A stretch of DNA of 64,000 nucleotides from Bradyrhizobium jicamae (lineage in GTDB: Bacteria > Pseudomonadota > Alphaproteobacteria > Rhizobiales > Xanthobacteraceae): contig NZ_JAFCJX010000003.1 in NCBI RefSeq assembly GCF_018130695.1, forward strand, positions 1 to 64,000. Direction: 5' to 3'. The position numbers were made by a program, and so were the translations under genes. Each line of letters begins with the position of its first letter. Within the stretch, counting starts at the first letter, position 1. A model generated the notes under the pieces. The model saw only the letters and a list, made by a program, of their open reading frames with translations. It did not search any database and was not told the origin of the DNA. This document shows positions 33,891 through 43,992 of the stretch, piece by piece.

Positions 33891-35024
33891 GTGAGCGTGA
33901 CGCAGCAACAGGTCCTCGAATGCCTTGCCAAGGTGATGTCGCCCCGCGGCGTCGCCTTGACCAACGCCAATGTGCTGTCGCCGATCACGGTCTCCGACGG
34001 CAAGGTGTTTTTCTCGATCAATGTCGATGCCGCGGAAGCCCGCGCCTGGGAAAGCGTGCGCGCGCAGGCCGAGACCGCCGTGCGCGCCATTCCCGGCGTC
34101 AGCGCCGCGATGATCGCACTCACCGCCGAACGCAAGGCTGGGCAGAGCGCACCCCCGCCGCCGCGTCCGGCCGGCGGCGTCCAGCCGGCCTCCGCCCATC
34201 GTCATCCGCAGCCGCCCGGTGGCGCCTCGCCGATGGCCCGGCAGGCCGACATCCCCGGCATCGCTGCCGTGATCGCCGTGGCCTCCGGCAAGGGCGGGGT
34301 CGGCAAATCGACCACCGCGCTCAACCTCGCGCTGGGTCTGCGCGACCTCGGCCTGCGCGTCGGGCTCCTTGACGCTGATATCTACGGCCCGTCGGTGCCG
34401 CGGCTGACCGGTATCCGCCAGAAGCCGGAACTGAATCACGACAAGAAGATGATTCCTCTCGCCCGCTTCGGGCTTGCGATCATGTCGATCGGCTTCCTGG
34501 TCGAGGAGGACACCGCGATGATCTGGCGCGGGCCGATGGTGATGTCGGCGATCACCCAGATGCTGCGTGACGTCGCCTGGGGCACGCTCGACGTGCTCGT
34601 GGTCGACATGCCGCCCGGTACCGGCGATGCCCAGCTGACTCTCGCGCAGAACGTGCCGCTGAAGGGCGCGGTGATCATCTCGACCCCGCAGGATCTCTCG
34701 CTGATCGACGCGCGGCGCGGACTTGCGATGTTCAAGAAGGTCAACGTGCCCGTGCTCGGCATCGTCGAGAACATGAGCTATTTCCAATGCCCGGAATGTG
34801 GCACACGCTCGGACATCTTCGGCCACGGTGGCGCCCGCCACGAGGCCGAGCGGCTCGGCGTGCCGTTCCTCGGCGAGATTCCGCTGCACATGGCGATCCG
34901 CTCGAGCTCGGATGCGGGTAACCCTGTGGTTGAAAGCGAGCCGGACGGCCCGCATGCCGCGATCTACCGCGAGATCGGTGCCAAAGTCCGCGAGCAACTC
35001 AAGGGCGCGATCGCGGCCGCCTGA
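33891..35024 (+). CDS. mrp: Mrp/ApbC-type iron-sulfur cluster carrier ATPase
   Basis: A 377-residue P-loop ATPase. The N-terminal MIP18/DUF59 domain (1-80) is followed by a Pro-rich linker, the deviant Walker A ASGKGGVGKSTT (131-142), switch motifs DADIYGPS and DMPPGTGDAQLT, and the CPEC pair that bridges a [4Fe-4S] cluster between subunits. It delivers clusters to apo-enzymes. It starts with GTG at 33891. House-keeping in most alphaproteobacteria. Confidence 0.95.
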   Translation: MSVTQQQVLECLAKVMSPRGVALTNANVLSPITVSDGKVFFSINVDAAEARAWESVRAQAETAVRAIPGVSAAMIALTAERKAGQSAPPPPRPAGGVQPASAHRHPQPPGGASPMARQADIPGIAAVIAVASGKGGVGKSTTALNLALGLRDLGLRVGLLDADIYGPSVPRLTGIRQKPELNHDKKMIPLARFGLAIMSIGFLVEEDTAMIWRGPMVMSAITQMLRDVAWGTLDVLVVDMPPGTGDAQLTLAQNVPLKGAVIISTPQDLSLIDARRGLAMFKKVNVPVLGIVENMSYFQCPECGTRSDIFGHGGARHEAERLGVPFLGEIPLHMAIRSSSDAGNPVVESEPDGPHAAIYREIGAKVREQLKGAIAAA

Positions 35025-35199
35025 GCGGTGCGCATCCCGTCGCGCGCGGACCGAAGCGCGGGACTGCTTCTGTTTCACGAAATTGCGCTCTGGACGATTG
35101 CCGGATCGCGTCCAGCCTGTATGCTTGGGCCGGCAGAGCTGAACAGGATCGCCCTGATTCTGCAGGCGAGGTAAGAGAGGCCTTACGGCAGCAATCGAC

Positions 35200-35433
35200 A
35201 TGGCACGCGCACCCGATTTCAAGAGAGCCCCCAAGCACATCACCAAGGACGAACGCGCCGTGGCCGCCAAACAGGCGGTCGCGCTGGCGAAGAAAATGGG
35301 GTCGCTGGGCGAGGCCGCAGAGACGATCGCCAAGCAGTATGGCGTGAGCCCGACCACGGCGCGGAGCTGGATCCGGCGCGGCCTGTACATGGCCAAGGTG
35401 GCCAAGGCAGCCAAGGACGCGGGGAAGCGCTGA
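35200..35433 (+). CDS. Small helix-turn-helix protein
   Basis: A 77-residue basic protein. Residues ~38-62 (AAETIAKQYGVSPTTARSWIRRGL) form a helix-turn-helix like those of resolvases or small DNA-binding regulators. The rest is Lys/Ala rich. It lies alone after mrp. No partner or target is suggested. Confidence 0.7.
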   Translation: MARAPDFKRAPKHITKDERAVAAKQAVALAKKMGSLGEAAETIAKQYGVSPTTARSWIRRGLYMAKVAKAAKDAGKR

Positions 35434-35640
35434 TTGGCGCTCTCGCGGCACAATCCAGCCGTCGTCCTGACGCAAGTCAGGACCCATAACCACCGAGTTT
35501 GGTTGTGAAGGGGATAGTGGCCCCAGCGGTGCGCCGCAATTCGCATTCGGGGTAATGGGTCCTGGCGTTCGCCAGGACGACGAATGTGTGGTGGGCAGCA
35601 ATTGCAACAACTCGCAGGTCCACCTTCTCGCAACACAATA

Positions 35641-35704
35641 CCGGTGTCATCACCCGCGCATGCGGGTGATGATACCGGTGTCATCACCCGCGCATGCGGG
35701 TGAT
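35641..35704. repeat. Tandem pair of REP palindromes
   Basis: A 34-base unit occurs twice in tandem. Each holds the palindrome ATCACCCGC-GCAT-GCGGGTGAT (35649-35670 and 35683-35704). Such REP/BIME elements often bind gyrase or stabilise mRNA ends. Confidence 0.85.
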
Positions 35705-35821
35705 CCAGTATTCCAGAGACCGTTGTGATTGAGCCGATGGGCCGCGGCGTACTGGGTCGCACGGTCCACGTGCGCAATTGCGCACAGGCCGGGCGATGAC
35801 ACTGAGCGTGAGGACACAGCT

Positions 35822-36320
35822 TCGCATTCTCGCGACATGATTTGTCCGAGGTTTCCATCTCGTTCCGCCCTCTCTCTAAATTGAGGGCGCAGGGAAAGCC
35901 GGGCGCTCACTTGCACCCGAGGTCTCGTGCGCAATGAGTAGAAGTTGCGCACACGAGCATACAGGTGCAGCCGAGACAGCCCGACTTCCCCTGCGCGATG
36001 GCTTTACGGCTTATACGTGCTCGCCCTGGTGAGACTCTGCTTTTGTGCCACCATCGTCAGCGACAGGCGTTAGCCTGTTCGCTTGCTTACCACCAACATC
36101 GGGGCGGCAGGCCCACACGACTTCGCCGTACGCCTTGCGCACACACGTCAATTGCACGCTCAGCGTCCACCGCATCTCCCCCACGTCCGTGACGTTCGCG
36201 AACGCCCCTCGTGTCGGGTGAGATGGGCAATTGTTAGCATATTCAGAAGTTCGCGTAAAGTAAAATATTTTCGCTCCGAGGCCTTGCGCCGTCGGGCAAA
36301 TCAGCAGTCTAATGTCAGCG
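35822..36320. repeat. Dispersed ~500 bp repeat, copy A
   Basis: About 500 non-coding bases that recur at 62700-63227 in the same orientation. Shared strings include ACGGCTTATACGTGCTCGCC, GGTGAGACTCTGCTTTTGTG, GCATCGGGGCGGCAGGCCCA and TTGCGCCGTCGGGCAAATCA. No conserved reading frame and no transposase; it is a genome-scale repeat of unknown role. Confidence 0.85.
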
Positions 36321-36446
36321 GGAGCGCCGTAGGTCCGTAGCCCGCATCAGCGATGTCGTTCCGCTCATCAGGGCCGGGCGACTGGTGCTAAGGCGGCCTC
36401 GGAACGATGCAGGATTTGTCCGAAGTGAGGCGGCTCCGTGTCGCGG

Positions 36447-36635
36447 CTATGATGGAGGCGCCTTTACCTTTGCTTCATCCCGAGTGAGGGCGGCCAGCCT
36501 GTCCAACTGGCTCGCCAGGCCCGTAAAGCTCCGCGCAATGTTCTTCAGCATGAACTCGCGATCCTTGGTAGCGCCGTGGGCTCGAGCGAGGCTTTTGTAG
36601 TGCTCGGCGAGTTCCTGGCACTGTGCGGCAGTCAT
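36447..36635 (-). CDS. Small hypothetical protein
   Basis: A 62-residue helical protein (TAAQCQELAEHYKSLARAHGATKDREFMLKNIARSFTGLASQLDRLAALTRDEAK). I believe this type is common as an unannotated small protein in Bradyrhizobium. ATG 36635 is chosen because similarity begins there; ATG 36662 is possible. No function known. Confidence 0.6.
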   Translation of the reverse strand: MTAAQCQELAEHYKSLARAHGATKDREFMLKNIARSFTGLASQLDRLAALTRDEAKVKAPPS

Positions 36636-36667
36636 TACCGCGCCGCCCGGCATGATGGCCATCGGGC

Positions 36668-36859
36668 TTACCGTGCTGATTTCGGAACGGGCGAGACCGC
36701 CCGAAAACCGAGGCGTGCAGCGTTCTCGGCGAGGCGAGCCTTGCGAATGAGATCGTCGCGTTGAACACCCGGCGGAGTGCCGCGAGCTTCTTTGCGTAGA
36801 CGCTGAGCCTCCTCCAAGAGATGACTGTCCGTGGCGGCGATCTGATCAAACTTCTGCAC
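36668..36859 (-). CDS. Small hypothetical protein (GTG start)
   Basis: A 63-residue charged helical protein (QKFDQIAATDSHLLEEAQRLRKEARGTPP then GVQRDDLIRKARLAENAARL). GTG 36859 is preceded by AGGAAG at good spacing; the in-frame ATG further out at 36946 is less likely. It lies 32 bases before the next small gene on the same strand, so the two may be co-transcribed. Confidence 0.6.
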   Translation of the reverse strand: MQKFDQIAATDSHLLEEAQRLRKEARGTPPGVQRDDLIRKARLAENAARLGFRAVSPVPKSAR

Positions 36860-37010
36860 GATGCTACTTCCTGTTCTGAATGGGGCGGGAGCGCAACCGG
36901 CGGTCTCATCACCGATAAATGCCAGATACAGAGCGGTGACGGGCAAAGCCTACACCCGACCAGCTCTTCGGAAAGTAACACAGGTAACAGACGTGAATCA
37001 TCGCGCCGCG

Positions 37011-37200
37011 TCAAATGAGCCCAGCAATCCAGTCGGCCAGCCTGGCGGTTGAGATGATGCGTTGGCTGATGCGGATTTAGCGTTCCAGCTGCGACTTCGC
37101 TGGCCGTCAACATGACTTCGCGGGCGAACGCCTTCGCTTCGCCTTCGGTCGCGAAGGCGCGTGACATTCGCGGCAATACGTTTGGTCGCTGCGGGTCTGG
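37011..37200 (-). pseudogene. Small hypothetical protein relic, frameshifted
   Basis: Frames FATEGEAKAFAREVMLTASEVAAGTLNPHQP and, after a one-base shift, RIISTARLADWIAGLI with a stop at 37011 together resemble a short rhizobial family that carries AGTLNPHxP and ends in a W-I motif. As written the frame is broken. The rest of 36860-37268 shows nothing else. Confidence 0.4.
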
Positions 37201-37268
37201 CGCGGCCGGCGATAATTCCGACGGGAGGAACCGCCGTGCGTGCCTGTCATCACCCAAAATCGCGGTGT

Positions 37269-37790
37269 CTAGCGTTGACCGCCCGTGATGGTGCTTTGAT
37301 TTCCCGCGCCTGAACCTGATTCACCTGGTTGATTGGGCTGGCATTGAGGCTGGCTTCCGTAGCCGCCCGGAAAGATCAGATGATAGCCGGGGCCGCAGGT
37401 CGGCGCGTTGTTGCTGTCGGCGCCGATATCGCAATGGTCGACAGCGCACCTTCCCTGGCGGCAGAAATGTCCCCCACCACAGTATGCGGCGCCGTCCGGC
37501 ACGCATCCATGACCGTCATTGGCGCAGTAATTGCCGTGCGGACAGTAAGTTCCGTTGCCGCAATCAGAAGCTCCCGCCGGGATGCATTTGTTTTGCGAGA
37601 CCGCAACTTCTCCCGGGTTGCACTTCGTGACGGCCAGGGACGCGGATGGGACGAGGGCGAGCAAGGCGAACGTGCACAAGAACTCGCAAAGTCCGAACCG
37701 CCGTGCGGGCCGCGTGTTCGAAGGGACGGCTGCCAGCAGACGATCGTTCCAGGCAACACCGAACAGCACGCCGAATAACCGATTGATCAC
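37269..37790 (-). CDS. Secreted cysteine-rich protein
   Basis: A 173-residue protein with an internal hydrophobic signal (LCEFLCTFALLALVPSASLAV). A repeat-like mature part has about twelve Cys and Gly pairs (CGNGTYCPHGNYCANDGHGCVPDGAAYCGGGHFC), likely all disulphide-bonded. It ends in a low-complexity GSGSGAGNQS tail. The pattern is EGF/wheat-agglutinin-like but no family is certain. The start could be moved to a codon nearer the signal. Confidence 0.65.
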   Translation of the reverse strand: MINRLFGVLFGVAWNDRLLAAVPSNTRPARRFGLCEFLCTFALLALVPSASLAVTKCNPGEVAVSQNKCIPAGASDCGNGTYCPHGNYCANDGHGCVPDGAAYCGGGHFCRQGRCAVDHCDIGADSNNAPTCGPGYHLIFPGGYGSQPQCQPNQPGESGSGAGNQSTITGGQR

Positions 37791-37848
37791 GACAAATCTC
37801 AGCTCTCAAAAAATGATGCGATAGATCCTTTGAACGGCGCGATCCCGT

Positions 37849-38145
37849 TCAGGCCGTCGTCGGTCCAGTCGTTGGGCGCACTAGCCTTGCCGCCACCGCT
37901 CCCAGCGCGAAGCCCACAAGGAGGCCGACCAACCAAGCGATCTGGCCGTCCAGGCTCGCGTGGTATCGGGCCGCATCGGTATACCCTCCGTAGGGATTGA
38001 ACAGGCTGAACAAAACAAATGCGACGATGCCGCCCACCAAGCCTGTGACGAAAAATGCCAGCACGTGGCGCTTCATCGTGCCGGACCGGCGCAACATCAA
38101 GAAAGCAATGCCCAGTGCAACAACAGTGTTGAAAATAGCCATCAT
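37849..38145 (-). CDS. Small integral membrane protein
   Basis: A 98-residue protein with three predicted helices (FNTVVALGIAFLMLR, VLAFFVTGLVGGIVAFVLFSLF, IAWLVGLLVGFALGAVAARL). ATG 38145 is followed by a second ATG and preceded by GGGGTGGAGA. Function unknown. Confidence 0.7.
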   Translation of the reverse strand: MMAIFNTVVALGIAFLMLRRSGTMKRHVLAFFVTGLVGGIVAFVLFSLFNPYGGYTDAARYHASLDGQIAWLVGLLVGFALGAVAARLVRPTTGPTTA

Positions 38146-38495
38146 AAATGCGTCTCCACCCCCGGCGGATCGGCTCGTGGACCGGGCCGCCAAACCTCCC
38201 CGAACAATGCTCGACTCCCAGGGCGACCGATGGCTCCTGACGAAGCGCAGTTCGGTTCCGAGAGTGCCGCACCGTTATTCCGATTCCAGACAAATCACCT
38301 TTCGATTTGGATCGCAGGACCCAAATGGGTCTAGGCGGCGGGCGACGGGTTGAAGATGGTGACAGTGAGAATGGCAATCAATCCTGAGCATGCGGGCTCG
38401 CAGCGTCACGGGATCCGGCCTGATAGTTGAGGCCCCGGGAGATACGTGACAAAAGAGATGCTCGACGGCTAACACACAATACAGGCATCTGTGAC
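38146..38495. other. Intergenic region, no gene seen
   Basis: About 350 bases between divergent small genes, presumably holding their promoters; I see no clear motif or hairpin. Confidence 0.4.
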
Positions 38496-38798
38496 ATGAT
38501 ATTTGGAGTGGCGACCTTGTTCATCTTTATCGCTCATTCGACGATTGTTGTGGCGGCCGAACCAAAGCCGACGATCGAGTTTGTCAATGACAAGACGGTT
38601 GCCTTTGACAACGCTTGCGCGGACGCGGCTGCGGTCATTGTCTCGGGGGCCTACGACGCAAAGTATCCAGAATGGGTGAAGCTATGTAATGCTAATCCCG
38701 ACAAGGGCATTTGCAGAGCGACATTGGATTTACTCAGCGACAACCGAAAGCGGGAAACGTTCAAAATACCGACGGGTCCTCGTATCACTTGCGAATGA
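38496..38798 (+). CDS. Small exported hypothetical protein
   Basis: A 100-residue protein starting MIFGVATLFIFIAHSTIVVAA, a clear signal peptide, followed by ~78 residues with four cysteines (NACADA, KLCNANPDKGICRA, ITCE). ATG 38496 is chosen so that the signal is at the N-terminus; the frame extends upstream to 38427. No family recognised. Confidence 0.6.
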   Translation: MIFGVATLFIFIAHSTIVVAAEPKPTIEFVNDKTVAFDNACADAAAVIVSGAYDAKYPEWVKLCNANPDKGICRATLDLLSDNRKRETFKIPTGPRITCE

Positions 38799-38849
38799 AA
38801 GATGCGGATCGAAAGGTTCGCTTCGGGAATACGGTGCAGTCCAGTGCTG

Positions 38850-39547
38850 TCACCGTGACTCCGCCGCACTCTGCTCAGCAACCTGCGTCCGCCACTGCTT
38901 GACCAGATCGCGCCTGCGGCCGGGATACCGTTCTTTCAAAGGCTTGATCCGTGCGATCCGGTCCGCGCGGAAGCTGCGGAAATCCTTCCGGAGCTCGCAC
39001 CAGCCGGCGACGATGCGCCGGGCCTCGAAGAATCCCAGCATGATGGGCCAGATGACGCGCTCCGTCTCCGCTCCCTTCGGGTCGCGATAGACCACGCGCA
39101 GCTTGCGTTGCTCGCGCATCGCCTGCCGCACGGTCTGAATATCCACGGCGACGGCCTTCGGCGCGCGGCGACTGACATGAAAGCTTTTGTCGTCGACCTT
39201 GTCCCGCAATCCGCGGGAAGCACCGCGACGATTTTTGCGAGCGCGTTGTTCGCGGCAAAGGCGAGCCCTTCGTCGGTTTGCCGCTGCACCCATTGGACGC
39301 CGAGCGCCACCGCCTGAATCTCCTCTTCCGAGAACATCAGTGGCGGCAGCAGAAAGCCGGGGCGCAGCACATAGCCGACGCCCGGCTCGCCTTCGATCTC
39401 GGCGCCCAGTGCCTGCAAGGCGACGATGTCGCGATAGACCGTCCGCAACGACACGCCGGCCTCGCGCGCAAGGTCATTGCCCGACACGGGGCGCGGATGC
39501 CGGCGGAGCATCTGCATGAGATCGAGGAGCCGTTCGCTCTTGGACAT
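38850..39547 (-). pseudogene. YafY-type HTH-WYL regulator, frameshifted
   Basis: The N-terminal half (SERLLDLMQMLRRHPRPVSGNDLA...SLRTVYRDIVALQALGAEIEGEPGVGYVL) is a clean winged-helix domain. One T is missing near 39205: GATTGCGG where GATTTGCGG would give LRDKVDD. The WYL half then continues in another frame (RKLRVVYRDPKGAETERVIWPIMLGFFEARRIVAGWCELRKDFRSFR). Restoring one base gives the normal ~230-residue protein, so this is a very recent lesion or a base-calling error. It is downstream of the oxidoreductase gene at 39593. Confidence 0.75.
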
Positions 39548-39592
39548 GGGCGCAGCCTAGCACAGCTCTTGCCAATATTTGGCAGCAGGCGG

Positions 39593-40525
39593 TCAGGCCA
39601 TGGCAACCAGGCCTTTTCCGGCGAGCTTCTGGCCGTTTTCGAGGGCCGTCACCAGACCGATCGCCCGATCGAGCGACACGATTTCGCCAATCGGCAATCT
39701 CAGGTGTCCGTCTCCGGCCGCGCGGGCGATTGCGTCGAGGATGTCCGATCGCGGCGAGCAGACGACTGGCTTCAGTCGGCGGTTGAAGAGTGCGCGGAGA
39801 AATTTCATGGGCGTCGGATCGATGTCCAGAAACACGCCCTTGCTTCGCGCAAGATGCAAGCCGGTCGCTGTTTGCATTACGGCGGCCGTATCGTAGACCA
39901 CGTCGAACCGATCGCGCAGCGTGGAGAGATCGGTTGTCCGGTAGTCGAATATCTCTTGTACACCGAGATCGCGGGCTCTTGGCATCGCCTCTGCGCTGCA
40001 ACTACCTGATATCGTGGCGCCGAGCATGCGTGCGATCTGCACGGCGGCCTCTCCAACCGCGCCGGTGCAGCCGTTGACGAAGACGGACTGCCCGCGCGCG
40101 AGGCCTGCCTTGTCGATCAGACCGTTCCAGGCCGTGACGCCTGGCGTGCCGAGGCAGGCCGCATCCTCGAAGGATACGTTGTCCGGCTTCTTTGCCAGGA
40201 AGCCTTCTTTGGTGACGACGGCTTCGCTGAGCGCGCCACTCTCCTTGAGCCGGGCAAGACCGAAGACGGCATCGCCGGGCCTGAAGCGCGTGACGCCGGC
40301 TCCGACCGACATCACCGTCCCGGAAAAGTCGCTGCCCATCGCGCGCGGGAAGGCTTTGCCCGTCATCATCTTGAGCGCGCCGCGACGCACTTTCCAATCG
40401 ATCGGATTGATCGCGGCAAACCTGATCTTCACCGCGACCTGACCCTGCTTCGGGGATTCAAGCTCGAACGTCTCGAGCCTCATCGTCTCCGGACCACCGT
40501 ACTGGTGGTACTGAATGCGTTTCAC
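39593..40525 (-). CDS. NADP-dependent quinone-oxidoreductase-like MDR protein
   Basis: A 310-residue zinc-free medium-chain reductase: MKRIQYHQYGGPETM, NPIDWKVRRGAL, the cofactor motif VNGCTGAVGEAAVQIARMLGA and the FDVVYDTAA segment. No structural-zinc cysteines. It would reduce quinones or enones with NADPH. It lies between a SnoaL-like gene and the WYL regulator on one strand; WYL regulators of this type often control such reductases. Confidence 0.88.
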   Translation of the reverse strand: MKRIQYHQYGGPETMRLETFELESPKQGQVAVKIRFAAINPIDWKVRRGALKMMTGKAFPRAMGSDFSGTVMSVGAGVTRFRPGDAVFGLARLKESGALSEAVVTKEGFLAKKPDNVSFEDAACLGTPGVTAWNGLIDKAGLARGQSVFVNGCTGAVGEAAVQIARMLGATISGSCSAEAMPRARDLGVQEIFDYRTTDLSTLRDRFDVVYDTAAVMQTATGLHLARSKGVFLDIDPTPMKFLRALFNRRLKPVVCSPRSDILDAIARAAGDGHLRLPIGEIVSLDRAIGLVTALENGQKLAGKGLVAMA

Positions 40526-40548
40526 GGATGCGTTTCCTGCGACGGGAG

Positions 40549-40923
40549 TTAGTGAGGCCGCGCCGTCGCCATGTAGGCGGCGAATGGCGTTGCGTCGTAG
40601 ATCACGTCCGTCGATGCGATCTTGCCGTTCCTGACCTTGATGAGTTCGGCGACGACGGAGCTCGGAACGGGGTGGGTTTCCGCGCTGTAGACGACGATGG
40701 CTTGATCGGCGTCACCGTAAGCTGCGAGAACCGTCACCTTCTTGAGCATGCGGGCGAAGCCGCCGTGAAAACCGCGGAATGCCTGCGTGCCGACGATGCG
40801 TCCGATCGGCGAGGTGCAGACGACATCGTCGGCGGAGAGCGAGATGATCCTCTCGACGTCCTTGTCGACGATGGCCTCGACGTAGATGCGAGCGGTTGCG
40901 AGTGCTGTGTGGTCAGTCATCAT
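40549..40923 (-). CDS. SnoaL/NTF2-like protein
   Basis: A 124-residue cone-shaped alpha+beta-barrel fold protein (ARIYVEAIVDKDVERIISLSADDVVCTSPIGRIVGTQAF). ATG 40923 is preceded by AAGGA. Such proteins are small isomerases, hydrolases or binding proteins; no catalytic set stands out. It is the first gene of the putative SnoaL - oxidoreductase - WYL unit. Confidence 0.8.
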   Translation of the reverse strand: MMTDHTALATARIYVEAIVDKDVERIISLSADDVVCTSPIGRIVGTQAFRGFHGGFARMLKKVTVLAAYGDADQAIVVYSAETHPVPSSVVAELIKVRNGKIASTDVIYDATPFAAYMATARPH

Positions 40924-41116
40924 AATTCCTTTCATGGGGATGATGAGCTGACGCTAGCACGTGGTACTGACAGATTTTGTCAGCATCATGTAAGGCGCTG
41001 AGTTGGCTGATTTATTGCGGCGATCCCGGCCCTGACCGGGCCGCATTGGTTTGTCGCGGGAACAAGTGACGCGCGACGCGCTTTAGTCATCTGCGGGGCG
41101 AAGCGAGGTCGGGCCG

Positions 41117-41344
41117 ATGTTCGTTCGACTTGCCCTTTTGGTTTTCGCATCTCTCCAGCTTGCCGGCTGTGCCAGCAGCCCTACGGCTGCGCGCGCTTCT
41201 GCGGCCATCGCGGATGCGTGGCCCCACTTTCTCGGCGGACTGCCGCCCGACGCGCCGCCGCGTCGCGGCACGCCTGAATACGACAAGTGGATGAGAGAGC
41301 GGGCGGCCGAAGCCGCACGGCCGAAGAATGCCACCGCGAAATAG
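41117..41344 (+). CDS. Small lipoprotein
   Basis: A 75-residue protein with a lipoprotein signal (RLALLVFASLQLAGCASSP; lipobox LAGC, Cys18). The mature part is a Pro-rich short chain ending in K/A-rich residues. Typical of small rhizobial outer-membrane lipoproteins of unknown function. Confidence 0.75.
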   Translation: MFVRLALLVFASLQLAGCASSPTAARASAAIADAWPHFLGGLPPDAPPRRGTPEYDKWMRERAAEAARPKNATAK

Positions 41345-41368
41345 CGACGGCGAGTTCGGTAGCTTGCG

Positions 41369-41710
41369 CTAGGAGTCGATCGTCACAAGAAAAGCCAAAA
41401 ACAGATCGTCATCCGCGACATGATTGATGGCCGCTGCGGTGTAGGTTTTCCGCTCTTCAAGTGTGGCTTGCCGGACGGAGTATTTGGACCGGCGATGACA
41501 AAGGGGAACGCCGCTCGATGTCAGCGCGCAGAGATCGTTGCGCAGCCACTGCTCGCGCGTGAGCTCGAAGGCCTCGTTGCTTCGATCGGCCGCGAAGCAC
41601 AGCAGCGGCTTTCCATCGACGATGAGTGCGTACACGAAGGGCCCGCGCGCCGGCTGACGATTTTCTCCGACACACGAACTGCTCTGCAAACCTGCTGGAT
41701 TCATGTTCAT
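41369..41710 (-). CDS. Hypothetical protein, paralogue of 41869 gene
   Basis: A 113-residue protein. VYALIVDGKPLLCFAADRSNEAFELTREQW, SSGVPLCHRRSKYSVRQATLEERKTY and DDDLFLAFLVTID align position by position with the protein at 41869 (FVLEVDRRPVVAFASRTHAAAEAILDEEQL, SGGAPLCDDIAIFRLRLAHPDEKAIY, TGVLFAFLIEPD). The pair arose by tandem duplication. Fold unknown; no signal peptide. Start ATG 41710 is uncertain (41704 also possible). Confidence 0.65.
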   Translation of the reverse strand: MNMNPAGLQSSSCVGENRQPARGPFVYALIVDGKPLLCFAADRSNEAFELTREQWLRNDLCALTSSGVPLCHRRSKYSVRQATLEERKTYTAAAINHVADDDLFLAFLVTIDS

Positions 41711-41868
41711 CACCAATGGCGACCCTGATGGCTCGCATGAGCAACGCCAGGCGGCGCTCGCTAAACTGGGCGCTTAAATCCCCAGTGATTGTGAGTCATG
41801 GTTGTGCGGGAAAGGTTCAAAGACCCGCTGCCTGGATGGGGCGTCTGCGCCGGCCTGGGGTGCCGAGA

Positions 41869-42231
41869 TCAGCTCTCGCCGGTTTCGTCCTTGCCGCCCA
41901 ATGTCGTCAGCGCCTGAATCTCCTGGTCGATGTTCGCTTCCTCGCGATCGGGCTCGATCAGGAAGGCAAACAGGACGCCAGTCTGATCGAGGCGACCAAA
42001 TTTCCGCCGGCGATAGATCGCCTTCTCGTCGGGGTGAGCCAGCCGCAGCCGGAAAATGGCGATGTCATCGCATAGCGGCGCGCCGCCCGATCTCACCTCG
42101 GCCAGTCGCGCACGCAGCTGTTCTTCGTCCAGGATCGCTTCAGCGGCGGCGTGCGTCCGCGATGCGAAGGCAACGACGGGCCTGCGGTCGACCTCGAGCA
42201 CGAATACGGAAAGCGACAGGTCGTCGGTCAT
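41869..42231 (-). CDS. Hypothetical protein, paralogue of 41369 gene
   Basis: A 120-residue protein, a diverged copy of its neighbour at 41369, sharing a beta-hairpin start (VLEVDRRPVVAFASR), the xGxPLC motif and the LFAFL strand. Its acidic C-terminal tail (DREEANIDQEIQAL) is extra. The conserved Cys in PLC may be functional. I cannot assign a role. Confidence 0.65.
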   Translation of the reverse strand: MTDDLSLSVFVLEVDRRPVVAFASRTHAAAEAILDEEQLRARLAEVRSGGAPLCDDIAIFRLRLAHPDEKAIYRRRKFGRLDQTGVLFAFLIEPDREEANIDQEIQALTTLGGKDETGES

Positions 42232-43728
<1,497 letters not shown>

Positions 43729-43749
43729 CGCGTCAAAACAAGAATCGAA

Positions 43750-43836
43750 GGCTTCGGTTCTGACGTGATCAGAACCGAAGCCTAAGTTCTAAGCCCAAAG
43801 TAGCCCGGTCTCCGCGAGGAGGCCGGGCTTTTGCGT
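43750..43836 (+). terminator. Two consecutive hairpins, second one a Rho-independent terminator
   Basis: A perfect 14-bp stem (GGCTTCGGTTCTGA / TCAGAACCGAAGCC, 43750-43782) is followed by an AGCCCGG...CCGGGCT hairpin ending in TTTT (43802-43834). Together they end the first TRAP-protein transcript. Confidence 0.8.
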
Positions 43837-43992
43837 CTGGTATTCAGGGAAGGGATGCTCCATTCTTCGCCCAAGCCTCGGCATGAAGGCGGGTGCATGA
43901 TCGGGCTTTGATCCTGCCGACCAAGAAAACCAGGGCGACACGATCCGAGTGGTCGGCGCCTTCAAAAACACAACCAAAGGGCAGGATTCGAA

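Noticed and set aside
33135..35858. A 907-codon open frame on the minus strand
   Set aside because: It runs antisense through the VOC and mrp genes and is low-complexity (RDH-rich); mrp and VOC have clear motifs on the plus strand.
36475..37257. A 260-codon minus-strand frame covering three small genes
   Set aside because: It only partly agrees in frame with the small proteins here and would need to read through their separate starts; the smaller genes fit ribosome sites better.
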